Below are positions 52,589 through 61,254 of a DNA stretch of 64,000 nt, piece after piece. Position 1 is the first letter of the stretch, and the number at the start of each line of letters is the position of its first letter. Position numbers and translations under genes: made by a program. This stretch comes from Muribaculum sp. An289 (lineage in GTDB: Bacteria > Bacteroidota > Bacteroidia > Bacteroidales > UBA932): assembly GCF_002159555.1 (NCBI RefSeq), contig NZ_NFIV01000002.1, positions 1-64,000 of the forward strand, read 5' to 3'. The notes beneath the pieces were generated by a model. The model was given only the letters and a program-made list of their open reading frames with translations. It ran no database searches and had not been told where the DNA came from.

Positions 52589-53326
52589 TTAAATGATATA
52601 GCCTATCTCCTTGAAGGCGAATTCTTTTACCGCACCCTCCCTGTCCTGTACGAGGAGGGTGCCTTTTTCCGTGGTCCCGATTATTTTTCCGTAAAATTTT
52701 CCACCATCCTTTTTGTTTTCATATTCATGGAATTCGTCGATGCGATACATTTTCCTCTTGTATCCGGCGCGGATTTCCGCGGTGTCTTTCGATTCGAGCC
52801 GTGAGAAAATGTCGGAAACGAGCGTTTCGAGTTCTTTTTCGGGAAAATATGGGCCTCCGCCCGGACATTCCGCCGCCAACGAGGTCGGATTCGGTGCGGT
52901 CGTGCCCCATTCCGTCTGGTTCAGGTTCAGCCCTATGCCTATTATGCTGCGGGCGAGGCTTCCGGAGCGGACTCCGTTTTCTATGAGGATTCCGCATATT
53001 TTCCTGTCTCCGACATATATGTCATTGGGCCATTTTATTTTTGCCTCCAGCCCGAATCTCCGGAGGTAGTCGCAGATTCCGAGCGAAACGGCCTGAGATA
53101 CGGTGAACTGTTCCGAGGCGGGAAAATCTTCGAATTTGACTATGACCGAAAATGTCAGGTTCATTCCGGCTTCGCTGTACCATCCGTTTCCCCTCTGGCC
53201 CTTGCCCGCGGTCTGCGATTCGGCCGCTATCACTGTCATGCTGTCATAATCGTCGATATTCCTAATGGCTTCATTATTAGTGGAATCTATGCATTTGAAC
53301 CATTTTATGGCAATGTTTCTTTTCAT
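52589..53326 (-). CDS. birA: biotin-[acetyl-CoA-carboxylase] ligase
   Basis: Attaches biotin to carboxylase carrier protein via biotinyl-AMP. The 245-aa protein is the catalytic and C-terminal part only; no N-terminal helix-turn-helix, so it is not the biotin-operon repressor type. Motifs: STNNEAIRN (about 15-23), GKGQRGNGWYSEAGMNL (biotinyl-AMP loop, about 42-58; canonical GRGRxGRxW altered to GKGQRGNGW) and IKWPNDIYVGDRKICGILIE (about 97-116). Divergent from rsfS, converging on rpe. Confidence 0.93.
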   Translation of the reverse strand: MKRNIAIKWFKCIDSTNNEAIRNIDDYDSMTVIAAESQTAGKGQRGNGWYSEAGMNLTFSVIVKFEDFPASEQFTVSQAVSLGICDYLRRFGLEAKIKWPNDIYVGDRKICGILIENGVRSGSLARSIIGIGLNLNQTEWGTTAPNPTSLAAECPGGGPYFPEKELETLVSDIFSRLESKDTAEIRAGYKRKMYRIDEFHEYENKKDGGKFYGKIIGTTEKGTLLVQDREGAVKEFAFKEIGYII

Positions 53327-53343
53327 TGGTGTGAATTTTGTGG

Positions 53344-53352
53344 TATATTTGC
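53344..53352 (+). promoter_or_regulatory. promoter core of rsfS operon
   Basis: TATATTTGC, 22 nt before the ATG at 53375; -33 not convincing. Confidence 0.55.
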
Positions 53353-53374
53353 CCCCAAATTTAGTGTTTTTAAA

Positions 53375-53746
53375 ATGGATATTGCAAAAAAGGAACTCGA
53401 AACCATTGCAATGGCTATGCTCGACAAGCGGGCTAAAAATGTCATCTCTTTGGATTTAAGAAAAATAGGTACGGCGATAGCCGATTATTTCGTAATATGC
53501 AACGCCGATTCGACAACGAATGTCGCGGCAATCTGCGACAATATTGAGAAGGAAATGGAGGAAAAGTGCGGCAGGAGCGTTGTCAGGATGCAGGGAAAGG
53601 AGAATGCGTTCTGGGTGATAATGGACTATGCCGACATCGTGATACATATTTTCCAGACACAGTACAGGGAGTTCTACCGTCTCGAAGACTTGTGGGCAGA
53701 TGCTGTAAAAACCGATTATAAAGACGATGAGCCAGATGGGGAATAA
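53375..53746 (+). CDS. rsfS: ribosome silencing factor RsfS
   Basis: Binds L14 of the large subunit and blocks joining with the small subunit during starvation. A 123-aa protein of normal size. Conserved blocks: KNVISLDLRKIGTAIADYFVICNADS (about 19-44), FWVIMDYADIVIHIFQTQYREFYRLEDLW (about 80-108). First gene of rsfS-ftsH-cdsA-psd. Its last 20 nt overlap the ftsH start. Confidence 0.94.
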   Translation: MDIAKKELETIAMAMLDKRAKNVISLDLRKIGTAIADYFVICNADSTTNVAAICDNIEKEMEEKCGRSVVRMQGKENAFWVIMDYADIVIHIFQTQYREFYRLEDLWADAVKTDYKDDEPDGE

Positions 53747-55763
53747 TGACAACAATACGGGCATGCCGCAGGGCAAAGGTCCGAATTTCCGTAAGATACG
53801 TTTCAATTTTACCTGGATATACATTCTGATAACCGTTGCCGTCCTTGCAATGTTTTTCAACAACAGGGGGGCGAATCCGCAGAAGAAGGAGTGGGCTGAC
53901 GTGAAGGAGTACGCTCTGGCCGGCGATATAGACAAGATAGTATATATAAGGAATGAATACAAAGGCGAGGTCCAGATAAAGAAGGACAGCCTTCAGAAAT
54001 ATTCGGCGCTTTTCGGGGGGCACATACCAAATAAGCCTCCTCACATACTTTTCCTGGTTTCCGATAAGTTCGATCCGGAGACGGCTTTCGAGGAAATCAA
54101 TTCGGTATTGAACGAGGAGGGCAAACCTTCGGTCGAGGTAGTGATGGAGCAGAAGCGCGATATGTGGGGGATACTCAACTGGTTCATTTTCCCGCTGCTC
54201 ATACTGGTGCTGTGGTTCTTCATGTTCCGTGGTTTCAACAAGGGCGCCGGTGCCGGAGGAGGTCCCGGCGGAATCTTCAATGTCGGGAAATCTACGGCCA
54301 AGATTGCGGAAAAGAGCCTGATGAAGGTCACTTTCAACGATGTGGCCGGTCTTGCCGAGGCGAAGGTGGAACTCAACGAGATTGTGGATTTTCTCAAGAA
54401 TCCGAAAAAATATACTGAACTCGGCGGCAAGATTCCTAAGGGAGCTTTGCTGGTAGGGCCTCCGGGTACGGGAAAGACCCTGCTGGCGAAAGCCGTGGCC
54501 GGGGAGGCCGATGTGCCTTTCTTTTCTATGGCCGGTTCCGATTTCGTGGAAATGTTCGTCGGCGTGGGAGCATCCCGCGTGCGTGACCTTTTCAAGCAGG
54601 CCAAGGAGAAAGCCCCGTGCATCGTGTTCATAGACGAAATAGACGCCATCGGACGTGCAAGAAGCAAGAACGGTGGCTTTTCCGGGAATGACGAGAGGGA
54701 AAATACGCTTAACCAGCTGCTTACCGAGATGGACGGTTTCGGTACGAATTCCGGAGTGATAATCCTTGCGGCCACTAACCGCGTGGACATACTGGACAAG
54801 GCCCTGATGAGGGCCGGGCGTTTCGACCGTCAGATTACCGTTGATCTTCCGGAGCTGGCCGACAGGGTGGAACTTTTCAAGGTCCATACTCGGAAACTCA
54901 AGATAGCATCCGATTTCGATCCGGATTTCTTTGCCAAGCAGACTCCGGGATTTTCGGGCGCGGACATAGCCAATATATGTAACGAAGCGGCATTGATTGC
55001 GGCCCGCAAGTCGAGAAAAGCCATAGAAAAACAGGATTTCCTCGATGCGATAGACCGCGTTGTAGGAGGTCTCGAGCGCAAGAGCCTCGTAATGACACCG
55101 GAGCAGAAAAAGGCCACAGCTTACCACGAGGCGGGCCATGCCATGGTGCATTGGATGCTGCCTAAAGCCGATACGGTCCTGAAGGTTACGATAATCCCGC
55201 GCGGCAATTCGCTCGGCGCTACATGGTTCCTTCCTGATGAACGCCATACCCGCTCGAAGGGCGAGCTGCTCGACGAGATGGCCACGCTTGTGGCAGGAAG
55301 GGTAGGCGAGCAGATGTTCACCGGAGAGATTTCGACAGGTGCGGCAAACGACCTCGACAGGGCCACGAGCATGGCTTACAATATGATAATGGTTTACGGC
55401 ATGGGAGAATCCGTTCCGAATCTATCATACTATGGGCTGATATCGAACGGCAACATCGGGACCAAGCCGTTCAGCGACAAGACGGCCGATGAAATAGACA
55501 AGGAGGTGCGTTCCATGGTAGATACTGCCATAAGCAGGGCTTCCTGCATCATTGATAGCGGGAAAGACAATTTCGTGCGCCTGGCCGAACTACTTTATGA
55601 AAAAGAGGTGATTTTCGCAGAAGATATAGAGGCTATCCTCGGCCCTAAGGTAAAACCGCCGGCATCAGAAGCGGCGGATGTGGCTAAGGATTCGCCTGCT
55701 GAAAATTCGCCTGATGAGAATTCGCCTGATGAAGATGCGGCAACGGAGGAGAACAACGGGTAA
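53727..55763 (+). CDS. ftsH: ATP-dependent zinc metalloprotease FtsH
   Basis: Inner-membrane AAA+ protease that removes damaged membrane proteins and regulators. A 678-aa protein with two membrane helices (about 30-46 and 152-170) around a small periplasmic domain, the AAA module (Walker A GPPGTGKT about 248-255, IDEIDAIG, second region of homology [18 protein letters not shown]) and the zinc site HEAGH (about 470-474). A Gly-rich stretch ([10 protein letters not shown]) follows helix 2. The C-terminal tail has near repeats [17 protein letters not shown]. Alternative ATG at 53736. cdsA follows after 21 nt. Confidence 0.97.
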   Translation: MSQMGNNDNNTGMPQGKGPNFRKIRFNFTWIYILITVAVLAMFFNNRGANPQKKEWADVKEYALAGDIDKIVYIRNEYKGEVQIKKDSLQKYSALFGGHIPNKPPHILFLVSDKFDPETAFEEINSVLNEEGKPSVEVVMEQKRDMWGILNWFIFPLLILVLWFFMFRGFNKGAGAGGGPGGIFNVGKSTAKIAEKSLMKVTFNDVAGLAEAKVELNEIVDFLKNPKKYTELGGKIPKGALLVGPPGTGKTLLAKAVAGEADVPFFSMAGSDFVEMFVGVGASRVRDLFKQAKEKAPCIVFIDEIDAIGRARSKNGGFSGNDERENTLNQLLTEMDGFGTNSGVIILAATNRVDILDKALMRAGRFDRQITVDLPELADRVELFKVHTRKLKIASDFDPDFFAKQTPGFSGADIANICNEAALIAARKSRKAIEKQDFLDAIDRVVGGLERKSLVMTPEQKKATAYHEAGHAMVHWMLPKADTVLKVTIIPRGNSLGATWFLPDERHTRSKGELLDEMATLVAGRVGEQMFTGEISTGAANDLDRATSMAYNMIMVYGMGESVPNLSYYGLISNGNIGTKPFSDKTADEIDKEVRSMVDTAISRASCIIDSGKDNFVRLAELLYEKEVIFAEDIEAILGPKVKPPASEAADVAKDSPAENSPDENSPDEDAATEENNG

Positions 55764-55784
55764 CCGAAGAAAAATTTTACAGAG

Positions 55785-56624
55785 ATGAATGCTACATTGA
55801 AAAGGACGATAACGGGTGTAGGGATTGTAGGGGTCACTTTGGCTTCGCTGCTTTTCAGCGAATACGTTTTCGTCCCCGTGATGTTGTTCGCCATGCTTGC
55901 CTGCCTTTCGGAATTTTACAGGATGACGGTCCCGGGAAAGTTCCGGATGGCCAAATGGCTGGCCTACATGGCTGCCGTCCTGTTGTTCCTGTTCACATAC
56001 TTCCACATGTCTTTCCCGTACTATGTCAGCATGAAGCTGATTCTGCTTGCGGTAATACCTTTGGTAGTGATTCTTGTGGCCGGCCTGTTCATACACGATG
56101 CCGATGATTTCGACAGTGTGGCCTATCTGTTTACCTCCCAGGTGTACATAGCCCTTCCTTTCGTGTCGATGAACTTGCTGGTTTTCGATGATTTCGGAAA
56201 CTTCGACGGACTCATACTGATTGGCTTTTTCATAATTCTTTGGGCTTCGGACGTGGGTGCCTATCTTTTCGGGATGTCTTTCGGCCAGAAGCACGGGCAC
56301 AAGCTCTTCCCCTCGATTTCCCCGAAAAAATCGTGGGAAGGTGTCTGGGGCGGCCTCTTCGTGGCTCTCATTTCCGGAGTGCTGCTGAAAAAATACTGGA
56401 TGTTCGGTTTTCTTCCTTGGTGGGCGGTAATTTGCCTGACATTGATTATCTTTGTATTCAGTGTTTTCGGAGATTTGGTTGAATCGAAGCTCAAAAGGCA
56501 TTTCGGGGTCAAGGATTCGGGAAATATCCTGCCCGGACACGGGGGAATGCTCGACCGTTTCGACGGGGCCTTGATTGCCTTTCCTGTCGGCGCCATTTTT
56601 CTGATAATTTTTAATTTCATCTAA
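55785..56624 (+). CDS. cdsA: phosphatidate cytidylyltransferase
   Basis: Makes CDP-diacylglycerol from phosphatidic acid and CTP at the inner membrane, the branch point to phosphatidylserine, phosphatidylethanolamine and others. A 279-aa protein with about eight hydrophobic segments and the CDS signature GDLVESKLKRHFGVKDSGNILPGHGGMLDRFD (about 228-259), plus SPKKSWEG (about 180-187). Paired with psd downstream, the two acting in the same phospholipid pathway; the phosphatidylserine synthase gene is not here. A 16-bp tandem duplication overlaps its stop. Confidence 0.95.
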   Translation: MNATLKRTITGVGIVGVTLASLLFSEYVFVPVMLFAMLACLSEFYRMTVPGKFRMAKWLAYMAAVLLFLFTYFHMSFPYYVSMKLILLAVIPLVVILVAGLFIHDADDFDSVAYLFTSQVYIALPFVSMNLLVFDDFGNFDGLILIGFFIILWASDVGAYLFGMSFGQKHGHKLFPSISPKKSWEGVWGGLFVALISGVLLKKYWMFGFLPWWAVICLTLIIFVFSVFGDLVESKLKRHFGVKDSGNILPGHGGMLDRFDGALIAFPVGAIFLIIFNFI

Positions 56625-56647
56625 TGGTAAGTTCATCTAATGGTAAG
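56616..56647 (+). repeat. 16-bp tandem duplication at the cdsA/psd junction
   Basis: TTCATCTAATGGTAAG occurs twice with no gap (56616-56631, 56632-56647). The first copy contains the cdsA stop. Its period is not a multiple of three and it inserts a frame-shifted copy of the junction, but psd begins downstream at 56660. Confidence 0.85.
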
Positions 56648-56659
56648 CGGAGGTCTATT

Positions 56660-57331
56660 ATGAAGGTACACAGGGATGGTTTAGGAACGATTTTGGTGGC
56701 TTATCTCGGTGTCTTGGCTATCTGCGGAAGCGTGATTTATTTCGTAGATTGCCTTGTAATCAGGATATTCGCCGGTATCGTAGGTGTTGTTCCCGTGGCA
56801 TTCCTTCCGTATTTCTTCCGTGTGCCCAAGAGGGAATGTATTTGCGAGAACGGGCTCGTTACTTCTGCTGCCGATGGAAAAGTGGTGATAATCAAGAAAG
56901 TATACGAGGGAGAACATTTGAGGCGCGAGGCCATTCAGGTTTCTGTTTTCATGGATTTCTTCAATGTACATGTCAATTTTTATCCCCTTTCCGGGATTAT
57001 AACTTATTTCAAATACCATCCGGGAAAATATCTGTTGGCTTTCAAGCCCAAGGCTTCCGAGGAAAACGAGCGTACTTCCATAGGAATGAAGTGCTTCAAC
57101 GGGCAGGAGATACTCTTCCGCCAGATTGCAGGCACATTTGCGCGGCGCATAGTGTCTTATGCGGAAGTCGGTGACGAGGTCGAAGGCGCAACCCAGTGCG
57201 GACTGATTAAGTTCGGCTCGCGTGTGGATATTTTCCTTCCTGTCGATGCGGAAATCTGTGTCCAGCTCGGCGAGGAGGTAAGGGCCTGCGAGACAGTCAT
57301 AGCCAAACTCTCCAGCTGTCCCGAGAACTGA
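56660..57331 (+). CDS. psd: phosphatidylserine decarboxylase
   Basis: Makes phosphatidylethanolamine. A 223-aa pyruvoyl enzyme of the short (archaeal-like) type: two membrane segments near the N-terminus (about 10-45), then the catalytic part with SVFMDFFNVHVNFYPLSG (about 98-115) and the self-cleavage site KFGSRVD near the C-terminal fifth, where the Gly-Ser bond is cut to form the pyruvoyl group. Start chosen at 56660 because GGAGG sits 6 nt before it; an ATG at 56624 would add 12 residues and lies in the duplicated 16-bp repeat. Last gene of the operon. Confidence 0.93.
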   Translation: MKVHRDGLGTILVAYLGVLAICGSVIYFVDCLVIRIFAGIVGVVPVAFLPYFFRVPKRECICENGLVTSAADGKVVIIKKVYEGEHLRREAIQVSVFMDFFNVHVNFYPLSGIITYFKYHPGKYLLAFKPKASEENERTSIGMKCFNGQEILFRQIAGTFARRIVSYAEVGDEVEGATQCGLIKFGSRVDIFLPVDAEICVQLGEEVRACETVIAKLSSCPEN

Positions 57332-57539
57332 CGTTCCCTGCCATCGCGGGGGCTGTTACCCTCATGCGATTCCGAGCGCTGACTTTCATGCCATTACTGG
57401 GTCAAGTTTCCTGCCATCGCGGGGTTATTTCGCATTATGGTGTTACCGTGCTGGCTTGCAACTGTGTTACAGGCTGCTTGAAGGCCTGTTTTTGATTGTG
57501 TCGCTGATTGTGCAGGCCAGTATCTTACAATTTTGTGAA
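57332..57539. other. gene-free spacer with a direct repeat
   Basis: CCTGCCATCGCGGGG occurs at 57337-57351 and 57410-57424 (73-bp period), each followed by related short words (TGTTACC, CATGCGATT / CGCATTATGG). No gene is supported. The stretch continues into repeat copy C. Confidence 0.55.
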
Positions 57540-57715
57540 AAATTTCACCCCATAGCCACTTTGCTTTTTTTAGAAGTAACTAATAATCAATAACTTACGA
57601 AAAATAGGGCTGCTTTTGGGTGCTTTCTGAGGTACCCAAAAGCAGGAGTGGTTTTGATAAAATACTGATTATTAAATACTTACAAAAATTACAGATGGAC
57701 GTGAGGTGAAAAATA
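57540..57715. repeat. palindromic intergenic repeat, copy C
   Basis: Same family as A, B and D. Left end TTTCACCCCATAGCCACTTT, right end AGATGGACGTGAGGTGAAAA. Central hairpin perfect: CTGCTTTTGGGT, loop of 12, ACCCAAAAGCAG. AT-rich arms TAATAATCAATAACTTA and TACTGATTATTAAATACTTA flank it. Followed by TGCCGGCAAAATCCGA as in copy B. Confidence 0.85.
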
Positions 57716-57738
57716 TGCCGGCAAAATCCGAGTTTGGA

Positions 57739-57795
57739 GCGAGTTAAATTTTGCTAAATCATTAAAAATCAGTATTTTACTAAAATTCAACTCGC
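57739..57795. repeat. imperfect palindrome next to copy C
   Basis: GCGAGTTAAATTTT (from 57739) pairs imperfectly with AAAATTCAACTCGC (to 57795) over about 25 bp. The inner part repeats ATCAGTATTTTACTAAAATT of the repeat-family arms, so this may be a second, truncated copy lying against copy C. The broken transposase gene starts 95 bp further on. Confidence 0.6.
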
Positions 57796-57889
57796 TTGTA
57801 AATAGTCATTAAAAAATCCCCCAGAGAAATCATAAAAAAGGGACCATACGATACATTCGGTATAGCTTTGAAAAAAGCGAGAAAAAAGA

Positions 57890-59215
57890 ATGATAAGTAT
57901 GGACAAGAAGCAACAGATTTTACATTACTATCGTGTAGACAGACTTAGTCTACGAGAGATCTCACGGCGTGTATCATTGGACAGGAAGACAGTCCGTCGG
58001 ATAGTCCGGGGCTACGAAGAGGCAGTGGCTCAGGATCCTGAGACCGGCGTAGAAGACTATCTGTCGATGGTTCCTCGTTACAGAGGCTCATCCAGACCGC
58101 CGCGAGTTCTGACGGATGCGGTAATCAAGGAGATAGATCGCTGGTTAAAAGAGAACGATCGCCGAAGTCGCAACGGGATGCGCAAGCAGTGCCTGAAAAA
58201 GAAGGACATCCACAGGGAGCTGGCATCAAAGGGGTTCAAGGTCAGTTATCCTACGATATGCCGTTACATCCGCAGGAAACAGGAGAGCCTGATGATGGCC
58301 GTATTCGCCTTCCCCTTCAGCAAGGGTCGATTTGCCTATCTGTTCCACCGCCAGGATACTTTGGCATTCATGGAGGCGCACCGTAACTTCTTCCGGAACG
58401 TGGAGGGCGTCCCGCGTACCATGGTGTACGACAATATGCGGGTTGCCGTCGTGTTTGACAACAAGGAGAAACGTCCTACGGAAGCCCTGATGCGGCTGAG
58501 CACTTTCTACCGGTTCGGTTTCAGGTATTGCAATGCCCGGGCGGGATGGGAGAAAGGCGATGTCGAGCAGGGTGCCATCGGGAGCAGGGGCATGGAATAT
58601 CAGTGGGGAAGGAAGGATCCGCTGTTGCCGAGCCTGATGTCTTATGAAGATTGTGCCGTTTTGGGCGACTATGATTACGAGACAAATAATTGCAATGTCG
58701 GCGACGGGACGGGAAAATGGGATTATGCCCTTCCTATGGAACATGCCGACAAGGCTCTCGGAAATGCCTGCATGGCGGTGCTGAACCCGATGAGTTTCAT
58801 AATGACGAATTTTTATGTGGAACCTGTCAAGCCTTACGATTGGTTCTGTATGAATCCGGATGCCGGGGCGTTCCTGTGGGGTGATGATATCTCTATGGAC
58901 AAGACCATCTTCGATCCGTGCCCGGCCGGCTACACCGTGCCTTCGGCTTCTGCCTGGACGGCAGGAGAGGCTTTCGAGCCCGGCGATTTCGGCATTACGG
59001 TTTCAGGGATTTTCTGGCCGTTTACAGGTTATAGGATTACCTATTCCGGCAATCACGACGGGACGGACGAATACGGATATTACTGGACACGCAGCATGTG
59101 TCCGGAGGAAGGGTCGGAAGGCCGGAGCCTGTATATGCAGGCGGACGCTTCCGGTATGGAACTTCCTTTCGAAGGCAGGGCCATGCCTATGGCCGTGCGT
59201 TGCGTGAAGATGTAG
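57890..59215 (+). pseudogene. broken IS21 IstA transposase fused to a secreted-protein C-terminus
   Basis: One open frame of 441 codons joins two unrelated parts. Residues 1 to about 228 are an IS21-family IstA: helix-turn-helix (about 8-45, LSLREISRRVSLDRKTVRRIVRG), YDN (Asp181) and KGDVE (Glu226). The segment with the first catalytic Asp (DWG block) is missing between RRKQES and LMMAVFAF, and the C-terminal third is absent. From about 232 the chain is a FISUMP-like C-terminal domain of secreted Bacteroidota proteins: EYQWGRKDPL, DPCPAGYTVP, YYWTRSM and the end MAVRCVKM. Without its signal peptide this part cannot be exported. No istB is adjacent. Probably a deletion scar, not a working gene. 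Confidence 0.8.
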
Positions 59216-59225
59216 ATACTTGTGT

Positions 59226-59259
59226 GTACTGAAACGACTCATGCGTACTAGAACGACTC
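59226..59259 (+). repeat. 15-bp direct repeat pair after the chimera
   Basis: GTACTGAAACGACTC (59226-59240) and GTACTAGAACGACTC (59245-59259), two mismatches, period 19. IS21-type elements carry short repeated binding sites at their ends, so this could be a leftover IS end; not proven. Confidence 0.55.
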
Positions 59260-59260
59260 G

Positions 59261-59345
59261 GAGAGAGGACCCGAAAGGAGGAATTTCAAGGCTTGCAGAT
59301 CAAGCGTAATGCTGAAAGTTCCCCTTTTGGTCCTCTCCCCTTTTT
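59261..59345 (+). terminator. long stem-loop before msrA
   Basis: GGAGAGGACC (from 59261) pairs with GGTCCTCTCC (to 59338), enclosing GAAAGGAGGAA/TTCCCCTTTT and an inner hairpin GCTTG-CAGAT-CAAGC, then CCTTTTT. Ends the chimeric locus and may also serve msrA on the other strand. Confidence 0.5.
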
Positions 59346-59366
59346 CTTCTCACATTTTTTACCCTC

Positions 59367-59879
59367 TCATCCTTTTTTCCTGTATTGCCTTGCCAATATG
59401 AATTTCTGCTGCGGGACGTGGCAGTAGCCGCCGGGATTCTTGTCAAGATAGTCCTGATGGTATTCTTCCGCCCTGTAAAAATTTTTCAGCGGCATGGCTT
59501 CCACGGCTATCGGGGCGGTATAGTCGAGTGAGAGTTTTTCGAGGGCTTCGCGCACGGGCTTCCCGTCTTCGGGGTCGGTGTAGTAAATGCCTGTCCTGTA
59601 CTGTCTTCCGCGGTCTTCTCCCTGTTTGTCGATGCTTGTCGGGTCTATTATTTTGAAAAACAGGCCGAGAAGGTCTTCCAATGGCACTCTTTCAGGGTCG
59701 AATCTTACTTCCACGCATTCCACGGCATCCGGCTCTCCCGTGCAGACCTCCTGGTATGTGGGCGAAACCTGCCGGCTGTTGGCATAGCCGACGACGGTTT
59801 CTTCCACGCCGTCTATCATTTTAAGAAAATGCTCCGCACCCCAGAAGCATCCTCCGGCGAGATAAATCGTCTTGGTCAT
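59367..59879 (-). CDS. msrA: peptide methionine sulfoxide reductase A
   Basis: Repairs the S-form of methionine sulfoxide in proteins. A 170-aa protein with the catalytic GGCFWGAEH (Cys11 nucleophile, 9-17) and the conserved block EVRFDPERVPLEDLL, GRQYRTGIYY and AEEYHQDYL. No signal peptide is present, so cytoplasmic. C-terminal cysteines are few (GGYCHVPQQ), giving a likely resolving Cys about 151. It is 11 nt downstream of the NlpE-like lipoprotein gene on the same strand and probably shares its transcript. Confidence 0.94.
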   Translation of the reverse strand: MTKTIYLAGGCFWGAEHFLKMIDGVEETVVGYANSRQVSPTYQEVCTGEPDAVECVEVRFDPERVPLEDLLGLFFKIIDPTSIDKQGEDRGRQYRTGIYYTDPEDGKPVREALEKLSLDYTAPIAVEAMPLKNFYRAEEYHQDYLDKNPGGYCHVPQQKFILARQYRKKG

Positions 59880-59890
59880 TGTCCCGGGGT

Positions 59891-60595
59891 TTATTCGGTT
59901 TTTCTTGCGTACCTGATTTCCACGCCGTCCCTTATAACGGTCAGGGAGTCGGCCGTGAGGCCTTTTATCAACAGTGTGTCGGTAAAATCAATCGTCTGCC
60001 CGTTTCCTATGCTTTTTCCTTTCAGAAACAGGATGTTGTCTATCCTGTCCCACTGCTCGTATCGGAGAGTGGCCATGTTTATCGATTCGGCGGTACCGTC
60101 TTCCTTCAGTGAGACTCCCTGGGTCTGTCCTGACATTCCCGGTACCGGTTCGACCCAGTCGCCGGTCAGGTAAGCGCCGTCATTCCCGTCAGGCCACAGG
60201 ATTTCTCCCCCAGGTTTTAATGTATAATTGCCGGCAAGGTCTCCGGTGATTTCATTTCCTTGACGGTCAAGCCATTTCAGTAGTCCGTCCACGGCTTTCA
60301 GCAATGTCGTGTCGTTCTCATCCGAGATGAGCGTGAGCCTGTCCCCGGAAACGGTGTATTTTCCTTTCTCCTGATAGGCGCTGTTGCTGCGGTCAATGTA
60401 CACTCTATCAATGATATAAGTGCCGTTAGTGTCAAGTCTCAGGATCGTGTTTATACCCGGGCAGTCGGCTGCCGGCATTATTGCATGGTATGTTCCAGAA
60501 TATCCTGCCTCGCTGTTGCCGTTCTTGCAGGATGCCACCGCTACGATTGCCAGTGCCAGCGCGGTGAATTTGATGAAAGAAAATCCGGTTTTCAT
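59891..60595 (-). CDS. NlpE-like lipoprotein with lipocalin-type C-domain
   Basis: A 234-aa protein with a lipoprotein signal (VASC, Cys23). Residues about 31-110 match the NlpE N-terminal module (YSGTYHAIMPAADCPGINTIL, LDTNGTYIIDRVYI), which in E. coli reports envelope and copper stress. Residues about 145-230 look like a small lipocalin/META-type barrel (LTGDWVEPVPGMSGQTQGVSL, YEQWDRIDNILFLKG). Upstream of msrA by 11 nt, which suggests an envelope oxidative-stress theme; that link is inference. The E. coli NlpE CxxC motif is not seen. Confidence 0.78.
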   Translation of the reverse strand: MKTGFSFIKFTALALAIVAVASCKNGNSEAGYSGTYHAIMPAADCPGINTILRLDTNGTYIIDRVYIDRSNSAYQEKGKYTVSGDRLTLISDENDTTLLKAVDGLLKWLDRQGNEITGDLAGNYTLKPGGEILWPDGNDGAYLTGDWVEPVPGMSGQTQGVSLKEDGTAESINMATLRYEQWDRIDNILFLKGKSIGNGQTIDFTDTLLIKGLTADSLTVIRDGVEIRYARKTE

Positions 60596-60728
60596 AATTT
60601 TTCTGTTTCTGTTTTTCTGTTTCTGTTGTCTGGTTAAAAATCAATGCTTCCCGGCACCGTATCGCAGCCCGGAAATCAATGCCTGGCCGCTAAAATCAAT
60701 GCCGATTTGCAAAAATAAGAAAAATAGT

Positions 60729-60760
60729 TTTGGATTTATGCGCAAACCTTATATCTTTGC
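60729..60760 (+). promoter_or_regulatory. promoter of tRNA-Gly
   Basis: TTTG (60729-60732), 19-nt spacer, TATCTTTGC (60752-60760), 12 nt before the tRNA. Same layout as the other tRNA promoters. Confidence 0.8.
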
Positions 60761-60772
60761 AATCCCAATCAG

Positions 60773-60845
60773 GCGGAAATAGCTCAGTTGGTAGAGCATC
60801 AGCTTCCCAAGCTGAGGGTCGCGGGTTCGATTCCCGTTTTCCGCT
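60773..60845 (+). tRNA. tRNA-Gly (CCC)
   Basis: A 73-nt cloverleaf: acceptor GCGGAAA with TTTCCGC, discriminator U. The anticodon stem TCAGC/GCTGA encloses TTCCCAA, anticodon CCC, which reads GGG codons. The T-loop is GGTTCGATT. CCA is not encoded. Confidence 0.95.
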
Positions 60846-60983
60846 CAAAATTTACAACTTTTTAAGGCTCAATAACTTGCAAATCATAAAAAACGGTTAT
60901 GCGGGCCTTTTTTCATGCCCTCCCGGCCCTTTTTTCCGCCAATTATGTCCAGTTTTGCCAGGTTTTGTCTCATGGATTCGGAT

Positions 60984-61157
60984 TTTTTCCACCTCACGTC
61001 CATCTGCGGTTTTTGTAAGTGTTTAATAATCAGTATTTTATTAAAATTACTCCTGCTTTTGGGTATTTTCTGAGGCACCCAAAAGCAGCCTGCAATTTTG
61101 CAATACGCTGATTATCAATATATTAATAATAGGTAAGATGGCTGTGGGGTGGAAAAT
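60984..61157. repeat. palindromic intergenic repeat, copy D
   Basis: Family member in the opposite orientation: its left end TTTTCCACCTCACGTCCATC matches the complement of the right end of copy C, and its right end is AGATGGCTGTGGGGTGGAAA. Central hairpin perfect: CTGCTTTTGGGT, loop of 12, ACCCAAAAGCAG. The flank GGATTCGGATT to its left is related to the flanks of B and C. The wider 60846-61351 gap holds no gene apart from this element and a promoter core. Confidence 0.85.
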
Positions 61158-61254
61158 GAGCCGTACTCAGGGGCGCCACTTTATGCGTGGGCAGGATGTT
61201 TCCGACCGTGAATCCGAAATATCCGCCAGTCCGTGTTTTTTTGTCCGTAATTGC

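Noticed and set aside
53583-55247. 554-codon frame antisense to ftsH
   Set aside because: Shadow frame with His/Arg-rich composition typical of the opposite strand.
57540-61157. CRISPR-like array from the repeats near 57-61 kb
   Set aside because: The copies are kilobases apart, about 175 bp long and palindromic; no short regular repeat-spacer pattern and no cas genes.
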